A stretch of DNA of 64,000 bases from Kuafuiihalomonas sp964473255 (GTDB lineage Bacteria > Myxococcota > Kuafuiibacteriia > Kuafuiibacteriales > Kuafuiibacteriaceae), in assembly GCA_964473255.1 (NCBI GenBank), contig CAYYOT010000006.1, positions 51,717 to 115,716 of the forward strand, given 5' to 3'. Made by a program: the position numbers and the translations under genes. The notes under the pieces were generated by a model. That model searched no databases and was not told the DNA's origin. It was given only the letters and a program-made list of their open reading frames with translations. Shown in pieces: positions 20,107 through 28,525 of the stretch. Each line of letters begins with the position of its first letter. Positions within the stretch are counted from its first letter, which is position 1.

Positions 20107-21771
20107 TCAGGCTCGACGCCGGCGTCGAGCAAAGGTGAGCGCGATCGCGCTCAGCAGCCCGAGCAGCCCCAGGTCGGAGGCCTGGGTCGCAGTGCAGCCG
20201 CTGCTTTCGTCGTATGAAGGCGTGATGCTGGCTCGGTTGTCGACGACCACCTCGGGAGCGCCCTCTTCGGCCAAGACCTCGATGCGGCGGCTGAACGGCA
20301 CCTGGGCGCCGTCTTGATCGATGAATTCGGTCGGGTTCTCGACCCGCAGAGTCCGACCGTCGGGCAGCGTCAGCATGCCGCCACTGCCGTCGCAGTCCAC
20401 CACGTAGGTGGCCTCACGGGTGCGCGATACCTCAGGGAGGTCGGGGTTGAACGCGAAGACCGGGTCGCGCGTCATCTCGTCCGGCGAGAGCGTCGTATAC
20501 ATTCGGGTCATCATGGGATGACGATCGAAGAGCGCGTTGGCTTCGCGCGCGGGAATCACGATCCGCTCCCAGATGGCGGTGGTCAGCGCGACCGGGTCGA
20601 AATCGACGGACTCGACGTACGCGGCATAGCCCTGCGGATCCTCGATGGCGAAGTCCTCGAGATAGAACCGCATCGACGGAAAGAAGAACTCGGGCGAAAG
20701 ACCCTGCTCGACGAGATGGGCCGGCATCGAAATCGCGCTCTCCAGCCGTTCGATCAGCGCACTGTCGAAGTTGAAGCCCTCGAGTACGAGGCCTTCGACG
20801 TAGTCGATGAAGTTGCTACGGTCGTTGAAATCCGACCGCTCGCCGAACCGCTCATCGTCGGCCAAGAGGTTCCGCATGACGTCGGTCGAGCCCGCGTACT
20901 CCGTAACGAAGCTCTGCCCCTCGGGCGCTTCGTTCGTCGCCGCGATGACGACGTCGTTGTAGTTGGCGCCCGCGTTGAACCAGTCGATCTTCTCGTCGTT
21001 CAGGACGGTGTGGCGGTAGTTTCTCGGAATGGCGCGATCTTCGCCGAGCACCCAAACCTGGATGCCCATGTCAGGGTTGGCGGCGACGCTCGTGAGGATG
21101 ATGGGGATCATCGGGTAGTCGCTCTTGTACCGAAGCACGATCGGCTGGATATCGCCGGCGTCTTCGCCGCTCTCGAGCTTGACGGCGAGGAAGTAGGCGC
21201 CGGGACGAATGTAGGGACCGACGACGTCCTCGGTGCCCGCGGGAACGAAGTAGTTGTTGTTCTTGAGCCATTCGAACATGGCCTTTTCGTCGTCGGCCCG
21301 CAGGGCCGCGAAGCCGAACGGCCCCAGGCTGCCTTCCTTCACGAGCGGTGAATTCGGATCGCCCGCCTCCGGAGCTCCGGCACTGTCGTCGAACTCGAAG
21401 CCGTTTCGGCCGGCGCCCCCCGTGAGCACGAGGCCGCCGCCGCACTGGTCCGGAAACACCTGATTGAGTCGATACCGAGGCTGCGTCTGCTGGATGATCT
21501 GATTGAAGAGCTCTTCGGTGCCCAGGGACCAATCGGGGACCGCGGGAACCGGAAGCAGCCAGCCGAACTCGCTGGCCTCACCCTCGTACTGGATCTGGAT
21601 GTGCGCGACGACCTCGCCGTCCTCGTGGGCGAAGACGAGCCGCTCGCCCGCTTGAACGACGGGCACCGTCGGGTCGGGAGGCGCGAAGCACCCGCACGCT
21701 TCGGCGACGCGGGGCGCGACCAACACGGCAAAGGAGGTGGCGGTGAGGGCGATGATGGACGTCTTGAACAT
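20107..21771 (-). CDS. DUF2330 protein with a MYXO-CTERM-like tail
   Basis: 554 residues from ATG 21771, which gives a clean Sec signal ending at A-E-A-C-G-C-F. The start of the mature protein (A-C-G-C-F-A-P-P, then V-Q-A-G-E-R-L-V-F) and F-G-W-L-L-P-V-P are the DUF2330 signature. The last 30 residues are S-G-C, a hydrophobic helix, then R-R-R-R-R-A, the layout of MYXO-CTERM surface-sorting tails. This tail is one of the best taxonomic hints in the window. Function of DUF2330 proteins is unknown. Confidence 0.88.
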   Translation of the reverse strand: MFKTSIIALTATSFAVLVAPRVAEACGCFAPPDPTVPVVQAGERLVFAHEDGEVVAHIQIQYEGEASEFGWLLPVPAVPDWSLGTEELFNQIIQQTQPRYRLNQVFPDQCGGGLVLTGGAGRNGFEFDDSAGAPEAGDPNSPLVKEGSLGPFGFAALRADDEKAMFEWLKNNNYFVPAGTEDVVGPYIRPGAYFLAVKLESGEDAGDIQPIVLRYKSDYPMIPIILTSVAANPDMGIQVWVLGEDRAIPRNYRHTVLNDEKIDWFNAGANYNDVVIAATNEAPEGQSFVTEYAGSTDVMRNLLADDERFGERSDFNDRSNFIDYVEGLVLEGFNFDSALIERLESAISMPAHLVEQGLSPEFFFPSMRFYLEDFAIEDPQGYAAYVESVDFDPVALTTAIWERIVIPAREANALFDRHPMMTRMYTTLSPDEMTRDPVFAFNPDLPEVSRTREATYVVDCDGSGGMLTLPDGRTLRVENPTEFIDQDGAQVPFSRRIEVLAEEGAPEVVVDNRASITPSYDESSGCTATQASDLGLLGLLSAIALTFARRRRRA

Positions 21772-21895
21772 GATTTCTCCTCGGTCTGCGAACAGGCGTC
21801 CGATATCCAAGGGTCGTGCCACGGCTGACCGCTCGAAGAAAGCCGGTAAAGCCTCGGATTTTCGTGGGGACCGGGCCTTGGGAATCCGCGGCTCG

Positions 21896-22525
21896 TCACT
21901 CGACGGGGTGCGGGGAGCCGACTTTGGCCCAGAAGACGCCGCGCAGGTCGCCCACCTGGAAGCCCGTGGCTTCGTCATTAGGGTATGACTGCGCCAAGGC
22001 GGCCGTCACGTCCGCGCCCAGCTCCGAGCCGTGGCACTGCAGACACATGGCCTGCATCGGGATCGCCTCGACGTAGCCCATGCGGCCGTCGGGAAGCTCG
22101 ACGGTCTCGAACACCCCGGGCTGAGGGGTGAGGTTGGCGATCAGGGGTTTCATCCACGGTTCTGGATGATTGTCGGGATTGCGGGCGCGCAGGGCGGCGC
22201 GACCGACCTCGACCTGAAGCGTCTGGGCATCGCCGGTCACTTTGGGGGCCTCCATTCTGCAGGCCGAAAGCGCTCCCGCGGGCCCCGAAGCGGCCAGCGC
22301 TTCCGTAAGTGTTTCCTGAAGTCCCCGCTTGAGGGGCGCGAGAGCCCGCCGCGCGGCGTCGATGCGCGGCTCGCCGACATCGGCCCCGGGGCGGGAGGAT
22401 GCGCCAGCGGATTCGGCGTGCTTTGCGCCGGTCGAAGTCGGCGGGGTCGCGGGGCCCGGCGTCTCGGGAGACGATGAGGGCCGCGTGCACGCGGCGGTGA
22501 GGAGGACGACGGCGATCGGTCGCAT
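21896..22525 (-). CDS. DUF3365 haem lipoprotein
   Basis: 209 residues. The N-terminus is a lipoprotein signal ending T-A-A-C. The C-terminal half follows the DUF3365 (Tll0287-like) fold: I-P-M-Q-A-M-C-L-Q-C-H-G with a CXXCH, then G-D-L-R-G-V-F-W. Such proteins bind one haem and are often sensor domains or small redox proteins. It sits upstream of the DUF2330 gene on the same strand with a 124 bp gap. The N-terminal 50 residues are a Pro/Ser/Ala-rich spacer. Confidence 0.82.
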   Translation of the reverse strand: MRPIAVVLLTAACTRPSSSPETPGPATPPTSTGAKHAESAGASSRPGADVGEPRIDAARRALAPLKRGLQETLTEALAASGPAGALSACRMEAPKVTGDAQTLQVEVGRAALRARNPDNHPEPWMKPLIANLTPQPGVFETVELPDGRMGYVEAIPMQAMCLQCHGSELGADVTAALAQSYPNDEATGFQVGDLRGVFWAKVGSPHPVE

Positions 22526-22611
22526 CGACCGCGATCTTCCGTCGGACGACGACCAAACGTAAAGGCCAGTTGTCCTTGCCCCCGCCGACGGAGGCGCTAG
22601 TTTCGCGGCCC

Positions 22612-23148
22612 ATGGTGACCGCAGCGTCGGATCAACGACCGATGTGGGCGATCGCCGCCACCTCCGCGGCGGCTTTCGGATTCCTGATCTGGTTGATCTA
22701 TTTCAACGAGGGCGGTCGGTCTCCCGAGACAGTCTCGTTTCTACCCGCCGTCAACGCGTCGCTGAACGGGTTGAGTACGTTGCTCCTCCTCATCGGAGTC
22801 ACGATGATCCGTCGCGGCGACCGCCGGCGGCATCAGTGGTTCATGACCGCTGCCTTCGTCAGCTCCAGCCTGTTCCTGGTCTCGTACATCATTTATCACA
22901 GCCTACACGGCGACACCCGCTTCACGGGCGAAGGCTGGATTCGGCCGGTCTACTTCTTCGTTCTGATCAGCCACATCGTGCTCTCGGCGGTGGCGCTGCC
23001 GCTGATCCTGACGAGCTTCTACCTCTCGCTGACGCGTCGATTCAAGCGGCACAAACGTGTGTCGCGCTGGACGTTTCCCATCTGGCTCTACGTTTCGGTG
23101 ACCGGCGTCGCCATCTTTTTCATGCTCAAGGCGACGAAGGGGGCTTGA
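22612..23148 (+). CDS. DUF420 membrane protein
   Basis: 178 residues from ATG 22612, with about five membrane segments. The conserved DUF420 elements are seen: N-A-x-L-N-G then R-R-x-x-H-Q-W-F-M, the I-I-Y-H-x-x-H-G-D-T-R-F loop, R-P-V-Y-F-F-V-L-I-S-H, and the final K-R-H-K-R-V-S-R-W-T-F-P-I-W-L-Y-V-S-V-T-G. Family members are often linked to cytochrome c oxidase assembly (CtaM-like). No oxidase genes are nearby. It is divergent from the DUF3365 gene. Confidence 0.88.
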   Translation: MVTAASDQRPMWAIAATSAAAFGFLIWLIYFNEGGRSPETVSFLPAVNASLNGLSTLLLLIGVTMIRRGDRRRHQWFMTAAFVSSSLFLVSYIIYHSLHGDTRFTGEGWIRPVYFFVLISHIVLSAVALPLILTSFYLSLTRRFKRHKRVSRWTFPIWLYVSVTGVAIFFMLKATKGA

Positions 23149-23155
23149 GCCCGGC

Positions 23156-23908
23156 TCAGTCCTTACCCCTCAGCTTGTCGAAGAACTTGGCGATCCCCGA
23201 GCGGTTTTCTTTTTCGAGCCGGGTGTTGGCGAGTCGCAGGCCCCGAGCTGCATCCATGTTCTTCGAATCCCACTCCAGGCAGCCCTTCCACCAGCGGATG
23301 GCCTTCTTGTAGTCGGCCTGTTCGAAGTAGATCTGTCCGAGGTACTGGTACGCATCGACCAGATTCTCCTGCTTCTTTATGCAGGCCTTCAGCAGCTTGA
23401 TGGCTTCCTCGCGCTTTTCCGTCGACCGCTTGTTCGCGGAGTAGGTCGCCCACGCGTACTGAACCTCGTAGAGCGGGTCGTCCGGATTGAGCTTCATCGC
23501 TTCTTCGAGGTCCGACAGGGCGGAAGCGAAATCGCGCTTGCGGATCTTGGCCAGCGCGTCATCCACGAGCCCTTCCGCGCGGAGGACGGAGTGAACGTCG
23601 GTGGCCAGGCCCTGTTTTTTGCGGTCGAGGTAGGTCAGGTATTCACTGCGTTTGACCGGGTCACCGACGACCTCGTAGGCCTCGTTGATCCGCTGGAAAA
23701 TCTCGTCCAGTTTCCGCTTCCGATCGCCGAGCTCGATGCCGACGAAGGCATCGGTATGCCACTGCTTGGCCCGAGCGATGTATTGCTCCTTCACGACCTC
23801 GGGAGGGGTCTCGAGCTCGACGCCGAGGAGCTCGAAGTGATTGCGCTTGTCGAGGAGCGCGTAGAACTGGTCGATGCGTCGCTTGGCTAGCAGGGGATCT
23901 TCACTCAC
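23156..23908 (-). CDS. J-domain-like protein with TPR repeats, HPD altered to HTD
   Basis: 250 residues. Residues about 18-85 have the helix pattern of a DnaJ J-domain (F-E-L-L-G-V to I-N-E-A-Y-E-V-V-G-D), but the loop that normally reads H-P-D is W-H-T-D. The HPD loop is needed to stimulate DnaK, so chaperone activity may be lost or altered. Residues about 120-230 form about three TPR-like helix pairs (A-L-S-D-L-E-E-A-M-K-L-N-P-D-D; Y-Q-Y-L-G-Q-I-Y). DnaJ-TPR proteins of this kind are common in Myxococcota as scaffold proteins. Cytoplasmic. Confidence 0.82.
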   Translation of the reverse strand: MSEDPLLAKRRIDQFYALLDKRNHFELLGVELETPPEVVKEQYIARAKQWHTDAFVGIELGDRKRKLDEIFQRINEAYEVVGDPVKRSEYLTYLDRKKQGLATDVHSVLRAEGLVDDALAKIRKRDFASALSDLEEAMKLNPDDPLYEVQYAWATYSANKRSTEKREEAIKLLKACIKKQENLVDAYQYLGQIYFEQADYKKAIRWWKGCLEWDSKNMDAARGLRLANTRLEKENRSGIAKFFDKLRGKD

Positions 23909-24032
23909 AGGCGCCTCGAACTAGATGCGTATTTCGAACTCTTGGCCGAATGTCAAAGTCCGGTCTCGGACGGCTCGATTTCCTGCTGGATGCTCCCGGG
24001 AGGGTGGTAGTGTGGACACCGTGGTCGGATGC

Positions 24033-24326
24033 ATGCGTTTGTTCGCCGTCTGCCTGGCTTGGGCGCTGGCCTGTCAACCGGTGGCGGAGACCGCAGGACC
24101 TACCACGCAGGTAGCCCTGACCATCTCGGGGATGCACTGCGGTGGCTGCGCAGATGCGATCACCCGCGAGCTGGAGGCTTTGGATGGCGTGCAGGCGGTG
24201 AACGTGGACTTCGAGACGGGCAAGGCGGCCGTCGAGGTCGATGCCGCGCGTGCGGATGACCTCCGCCCGCGGGTCGTCTCCGTCGTGACCGACCTCGGAT
24301 ATCGAGCTGAGGTGGCGTCGCCATGA
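24033..24326 (+). CDS. Exported heavy-metal-associated (HMA) domain protein
   Basis: 97 residues. The start M-R-L-F-A-V-C-L-A-W-A-L-A-C gives a short signal with a possible lipobox. The rest is a ferredoxin-like HMA domain with G-M-H-C-G-G-C-A at the metal site and the usual V-x-x-V-x-V-D-F-E-T-G-K-A-A-V. It should bind Cu+ or Zn2+ outside the inner membrane, which is unusual for a stand-alone HMA domain. It overlaps the downstream DCC gene by ATGA, so the two are coupled. Confidence 0.85.
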   Translation: MRLFAVCLAWALACQPVAETAGPTTQVALTISGMHCGGCADAITRELEALDGVQAVNVDFETGKAAVEVDAARADDLRPRVVSVVTDLGYRAEVASP

Positions 24327-24691
24327 CCGACAAGTATCTCGTACTGTGGGACGGCGAGTGCGGCTTTTGCCGGCGGTCCGTGGACTGGCTACTGAAGCGC
24401 GACCAGAAGGGCGAGCTCGAGGCCGTGCCCTATCAAATGGCGAGCTCGCCTCCCATGACCGCGGAGCTTCGAACCGCCTGCGCTCGGGCTGTGCACCTGG
24501 TGAGTCCCGACGGCACCATCTATTCGGCGGGCCGCGCGGTCCTGAAGGCGCTCGAGCTCGTCGGGTATGGTGCGTTGGCTCGGGTCGCCAGCTGGCCACC
24601 CTTCGTTTGGTTCGTCGAGCTGGGTTACTGGCTCGTCGCCCGCAACCGGTATTTCTTTTCCCGATTCCTCTTCAAGCGTCGGGCGAACTGA
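24323..24691 (+). CDS. DCC family thiol-disulfide oxidoreductase (DUF393)
   Basis: 122 residues. The family motif D-G-E-C-G-F-C stands at residues 10-16, followed by the R-x-x-x-W-L-L-K-R-D pattern and a C-terminal hydrophobic stretch. Members have a thioredoxin-like fold with a CxxC-type pair. Co-translated with the HMA protein, so a joint role in metal or thiol handling is plausible. It is convergent with the K+ channel gene. Confidence 0.88.
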   Translation: MTDKYLVLWDGECGFCRRSVDWLLKRDQKGELEAVPYQMASSPPMTAELRTACARAVHLVSPDGTIYSAGRAVLKALELVGYGALARVASWPPFVWFVELGYWLVARNRYFFSRFLFKRRAN

Positions 24692-24717
24692 GCGCCGCCT
24701 TCGATTCCGAGGTCACG

Positions 24718-25704
24718 CTAGTCCAGGGTGGGATCGTGCACGGCCTCGGCGAACACCTTGATGGCGTCTCGCCTTCCCACCACGACCGCGACGTCACCGA
24801 CGTCGAGCGTCGCATCTGACTCGTACGCGGTTTCGAACGCGCCGTCGGGCTTGCGCACGGCGACGATCAGTACCTTGAAGCGTTCGGAGATCCTCAAGTT
24901 GCGGATCGAGCCTTGGACGTCGGAATCGCCGATCACGATGTCCTCCATGTACAGCTCGTCGTGCGCCCGGCCCATCGTGCGGTCGAGCAATGCGGCCGCC
25001 GACGGATAAAGAAGGCCCTGTGCGATGCGAGCTCCGCCAATTCCGTAGGGGTTGAGCACCGCGTCGGCTCCGGCGCGAAGCGCTTTCGGAGCATGGGTGT
25101 CGTCGTCCACGCGGGTTATGATGTGGAGCTTCGGATTGAGCTGACGCGCGCTCATCGTGATGAATACGTTGCTGGCGTTGTTGCCGGTACAGACGGCGAT
25201 ACCGCGCGCCGTCTCGATGCCGGCGAAATGGAGCACATCGTCCGAAGCCCCGTCTCCGTGAATGTAGACGACGCCCTCCGACTCCTGTTCTTTCGTTTCG
25301 ATCACGACGACCTCTCTCCCGCGATGGATCACTTCCTCGGCCACTTCTCGGCCCAGCCGACCGTAGCCAACCACGATGTAATGGTCGCGCATCTGCCTCA
25401 TAATCTTCCTCAATCTGCGGTCGCGAAGCGACCGGAGCAGCTCTCCCTCGACGAAATAGCGAGTAACCTCGGTGGCCGTATACGCCCCCAAGCTCAAGCC
25501 GATCAGGATCAGCACCATCGTGAAGACCCGCCCGGTATCGGAGAGAGGATTCACTTCGCCGTACCCGATGGTCGAGATGGTGATGACGACCATCCAAAGA
25601 GAGTCGAGGAGCGTCCAGCCCTCGATCCAGGCGTAGCCCACCACCCACAGCGAGATCAGGCCAACGAAGGCGGCGAGAGTGATCCGGAGCTGACGAAACA
25701 GCAC
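24718..25704 (-). CDS. Potassium channel with RCK (TrkA-N/TrkA-C) domains
   Basis: 328 residues. Two membrane helices flank a pore with the filter T-I-G-Y-G-E (residues about 46-51). A TrkA-N Rossmann domain begins V-V-G-Y-G-R-L-G-R-E-V, and a TrkA-C domain closes the protein (D-V-A-V-V-V-G). This is the MthK/Kch layout: a tetrameric channel gated by ligand binding to the RCK ring. It should pass K+ in response to a nucleotide or Ca2+ ligand. It stands alone, upstream of crtD on the same strand. Confidence 0.93.
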   Translation of the reverse strand: MLFRQLRITLAAFVGLISLWVVGYAWIEGWTLLDSLWMVVITISTIGYGEVNPLSDTGRVFTMVLILIGLSLGAYTATEVTRYFVEGELLRSLRDRRLRKIMRQMRDHYIVVGYGRLGREVAEEVIHRGREVVVIETKEQESEGVVYIHGDGASDDVLHFAGIETARGIAVCTGNNASNVFITMSARQLNPKLHIITRVDDDTHAPKALRAGADAVLNPYGIGGARIAQGLLYPSAAALLDRTMGRAHDELYMEDIVIGDSDVQGSIRNLRISERFKVLIVAVRKPDGAFETAYESDATLDVGDVAVVVGRRDAIKVFAEAVHDPTLD

Positions 25705-25777
25705 CGCGAACTACCCTGGCACAGGGCGAGAGCCGGAGCTACTGCGCTTGCCCCACGGTGGGCTTGGGCGCGCGGGA

Positions 25778-27253
25778 CTAGCGGCGCAGGTCGTCGAGCA
25801 TGGACCGGGCGGCGGCTCGTCCGGAGAGCGTCACCAAGGGCATACCGCCGCCGGGATGCGCGCTGCCCGAGGCGAGGTAGACGTTCTTAACTCCAGGCAC
25901 GCGATTCGATGGCCTACGGAAAGCGGACCACATCGAGTTCGACGACACGCCGTAGATTGCGCCCTGGCTTCCCGGAAACCGCCCCGCGAGCTCGTCCGGA
26001 CCCCGGCGCCAAACGATCGTGTCGTCGGGGGCTACCACGTCGTTTTGTCGTAGCCGGTCCCAGACCTTGCGCTCCAAGGCCTCCGTATCGACGTGGGTCT
26101 TGGCCAGCGACAGCGCCGGCGCATTCGCCATGACGAACAGCGGCTCGTGCTCGGCCCAGCCGGACCGTCCGTGGGCCTGCTCGTCGGCACAGACGTAGAC
26201 CGTCGGCTCGACCGGGCATCGTCCGCGCTCGAAGATATCGCGGAACTCTTCCAGGTAGTCGTTGGGGAAGAGGACCTGATGCGGAGGGCGGTTCGACCGA
26301 CGGCGAGCCTTCACCACCGCCGTCCAACCCGACATGGAGGGGGCTTCCTCGTGGGAGTAGACGGGTTTGGACCATCCGAGCAGAACATGGAGATACCCAG
26401 AGTCGCAGTTGGCGATGACGGCGTCGGCGGCGAGTCGCTCGCCACTCTCCAGCCTGACCCCGCTGGCCTGACCCCCGCTCGTCTCGATGTGGGCGACCGG
26501 CGCCTCGTAGCGGAAGGTGACGCCCTTGCTCTCCGCCACCTTCACGATGGCTCGAACCATGGCGAAGATCCCGCCCTCGACGCCGTACCCACCCAGACCC
26601 AGCTCGACGTGGGCGATGCAGTTGAGCGTGGCGGGAGCCGCCAGTACGTTCGAGCCATTGTAGGTCGCATATCGGGCGAAGATGGTCCGAAGGTACGGGT
26701 CGCGTACGTGTGACTCGATGCCGGCCCACATGGAGCGCCAAGGGTCGATCTTGCTGAGTTGAGCCCAGACGCGAGGGCCGAGTTTGGCCACCGAACCGAA
26801 GCTCGGAGCGTCGGCGAATACGAAGTAGGGCGCGCTGGCGTCCCAGATGCGGTCGGCATATTCCAAGAAGCGCTTCACCTCTTCGCCGGCCGCCGCACCG
26901 AGCGATGACCGAACGGATTCACGGGTACGCTCGAAGTCGTGGAAGAATCGAACGGAGCGACCGTCGGCAAAGCGATAGTCGAACGTTCCGCCCTGCGGTC
27001 GCAGCGTCACGTGGTCGCTGAACCGCTCCCCGACCGCGGAGAATGCGCTCTCGAAGGCTTCCGGCAGCGTGAGCACGCTGGGACCGGTGTCCACCTCGAC
27101 GCCCTCGAGCTCCCGGCGACCCGCCTTACCTCCTGGATCGGAGGCGGCCTCGACCACGGTCACGGAGCAGCCGCGCCCTACGGAATGGAGCGCCGCCGAA
27201 AGCCCTCCCAGGCCCGACCCAACGATGATGACTTCCGGCCGGTTTCGACTCAT
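25778..27253 (-). CDS. crtD: Carotenoid 3,4-desaturase (CrtD)
   Basis: 491 residues from ATG 27253, which overlaps the crtC stop (ATGA). It belongs to the CrtI/CrtD phytoene-desaturase superfamily: I-I-V-G-S-G-L-G-G-L-S-A-A dinucleotide site at the start, D-T-G-P-S-V-L-T-L-P after it, and the C-terminal A-S-G-S-A-H-P-G-G-G-M-P-L-V-T. Assignment as CrtD rather than CrtI rests on its pairing with crtC and on a separate, clear crtI in the same cluster. It should introduce the 3,4 double bond after CrtC hydrates C1. Membrane-associated, FAD-dependent. Confidence 0.85.
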   Translation of the reverse strand: MSRNRPEVIIVGSGLGGLSAALHSVGRGCSVTVVEAASDPGGKAGRRELEGVEVDTGPSVLTLPEAFESAFSAVGERFSDHVTLRPQGGTFDYRFADGRSVRFFHDFERTRESVRSSLGAAAGEEVKRFLEYADRIWDASAPYFVFADAPSFGSVAKLGPRVWAQLSKIDPWRSMWAGIESHVRDPYLRTIFARYATYNGSNVLAAPATLNCIAHVELGLGGYGVEGGIFAMVRAIVKVAESKGVTFRYEAPVAHIETSGGQASGVRLESGERLAADAVIANCDSGYLHVLLGWSKPVYSHEEAPSMSGWTAVVKARRRSNRPPHQVLFPNDYLEEFRDIFERGRCPVEPTVYVCADEQAHGRSGWAEHEPLFVMANAPALSLAKTHVDTEALERKVWDRLRQNDVVAPDDTIVWRRGPDELAGRFPGSQGAIYGVSSNSMWSAFRRPSNRVPGVKNVYLASGSAHPGGGMPLVTLSGRAAARSMLDDLRR

Positions 27254-28359
27254 GCGCCAGTCCTCCAAGCATTCAACAAACGCTGTACGCGGCCCTGACG
27301 CGGGCCCATGAACAGCGGGGTCCACATGGACCGGTTGTGCGCACGATGTACGCGCATTGCGACCAAGGGCCGCTGCCAGGCGCGGTCCACGCGGTCCGGC
27401 CGTATCCACTCGGTCACTCCACGGCCGTACCGTCCGGCGGCATCGCGAAGCTCGCACAGCGAGCGGAGGTAGAACGGACCGTCTTCCACGAGTCGCACAT
27501 GACGGCTCGTCACGTCTCCCAGTGAGCTCTGCATCTCGATTTCATCCCAGTACGGCATACCGAAGGCTCCGGAGCGACCGCGCTCCAGTCGGCAAACGGC
27601 ATGGCCGTCGACCGTCATTCGGCCCCCGGCCTCGACCTCGACGAGCCAGGCCTGAGGTTCGGCATCCGGATCGTCCACGAAGAGAGAGAAGAAGACTCGA
27701 GTGCGGTCGGCCTCGACCCAGCGACCCCAGATCCAATGGTCGATGCCCAAGCGGTCGAAGGGGACGAAGCCGAGGTTGCGGTCGAGGTACCCCAGGTCCT
27801 GCAGACGCAGAACCGGGCGCGCTCCAAAATCGAGGATGGCTTCGGTGTGGACCGGTCCGGCGACGGGGTTCCAGCCGTGGTGCGAGTCATCGAACCCGGC
27901 TGCCGCCTCCGGTGCGAAGCGGGTCGCCGCGCCTTCGGCCTTCACGGTTCCACGCAGTCGGTCTTTCGATCCGGGGACCGCGCAGTCCAGCTCGGCCTCC
28001 AGGTACACGCGACCGGCCTCGCTCTTCAGGTCGATGGAGGTGTCCCCAAAGCGCCATGTCTCCTGCCCATCGCCCTGTACCCACTCGGCCGCTGCGGGGT
28101 CGAACTCCTCCAGGTGAAAGACATCGGTCTCACCTGCGCGGAAGGTCATCAGGTTCAGAGACGGTCGCATCCCCGGGGTAGCCGGATTTCCGCGGCGCGC
28201 GGAGTCGAGATACCCCGGCAGAAAAGGGAGTCCGAAGGACCAGATCATCACCAGCCCGTTGCCGTCGGCATCGACGGCATCGATGTACCACCAGACGAAG
28301 CCGCCCGGCGCCGTCAGGACCGAGCGGTCGAACACCTCCGCCGGGTCGTGGAGGCTCAT
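27250..28359 (-). CDS. crtC: Carotenoid 1,2-hydratase (CrtC)
   Basis: 369 residues from ATG 28359; longer in-frame starts exist upstream in the divergent gap but lack conservation. Family features include G-G-F-V-W-W-Y-I-D-A, D-S-H-H-G-W-N-P, and G-Y-L-D-R-N-L-G-F-V-P with a following D-H-W-I-W-G-R-W, the lipocalin-like hydratase core. It adds water to the C1-C2 bond of an acyclic psi end. It is the first gene of a crtC-crtD pair and divergent from the cyclase gene (166 bp gap). Confidence 0.87.
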   Translation of the reverse strand: MSLHDPAEVFDRSVLTAPGGFVWWYIDAVDADGNGLVMIWSFGLPFLPGYLDSARRGNPATPGMRPSLNLMTFRAGETDVFHLEEFDPAAAEWVQGDGQETWRFGDTSIDLKSEAGRVYLEAELDCAVPGSKDRLRGTVKAEGAATRFAPEAAAGFDDSHHGWNPVAGPVHTEAILDFGARPVLRLQDLGYLDRNLGFVPFDRLGIDHWIWGRWVEADRTRVFFSLFVDDPDAEPQAWLVEVEAGGRMTVDGHAVCRLERGRSGAFGMPYWDEIEMQSSLGDVTSRHVRLVEDGPFYLRSLCELRDAAGRYGRGVTEWIRPDRVDRAWQRPLVAMRVHRAHNRSMWTPLFMGPRQGRVQRLLNAWRTGA

Positions 28360-28525
28360 CGGGACGCTCACAACCGTACCTTTCGCACGAACGGGCCTCT
28401 TCGATGCGTCTTTCACGACCGCACGCCGAGAGCCAGCCCTCGCCTGCACAGCGTTGAAGGTGGCGAAAACTCTCCCGATCGAGCACTGGTGATGTCGGAG
28501 ACGGCCGCGGTAGCGGGATAGGGCC
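28360..28525. promoter_or_regulatory. Divergent control region between crtC and the lycopene cyclase gene
   Basis: This 166 bp gap must hold the promoters for crtCD (minus) and the cyclase gene (plus). No TGT-N12-ACA site and no strong -35/-10 pair was seen by eye. Confidence 0.35.
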
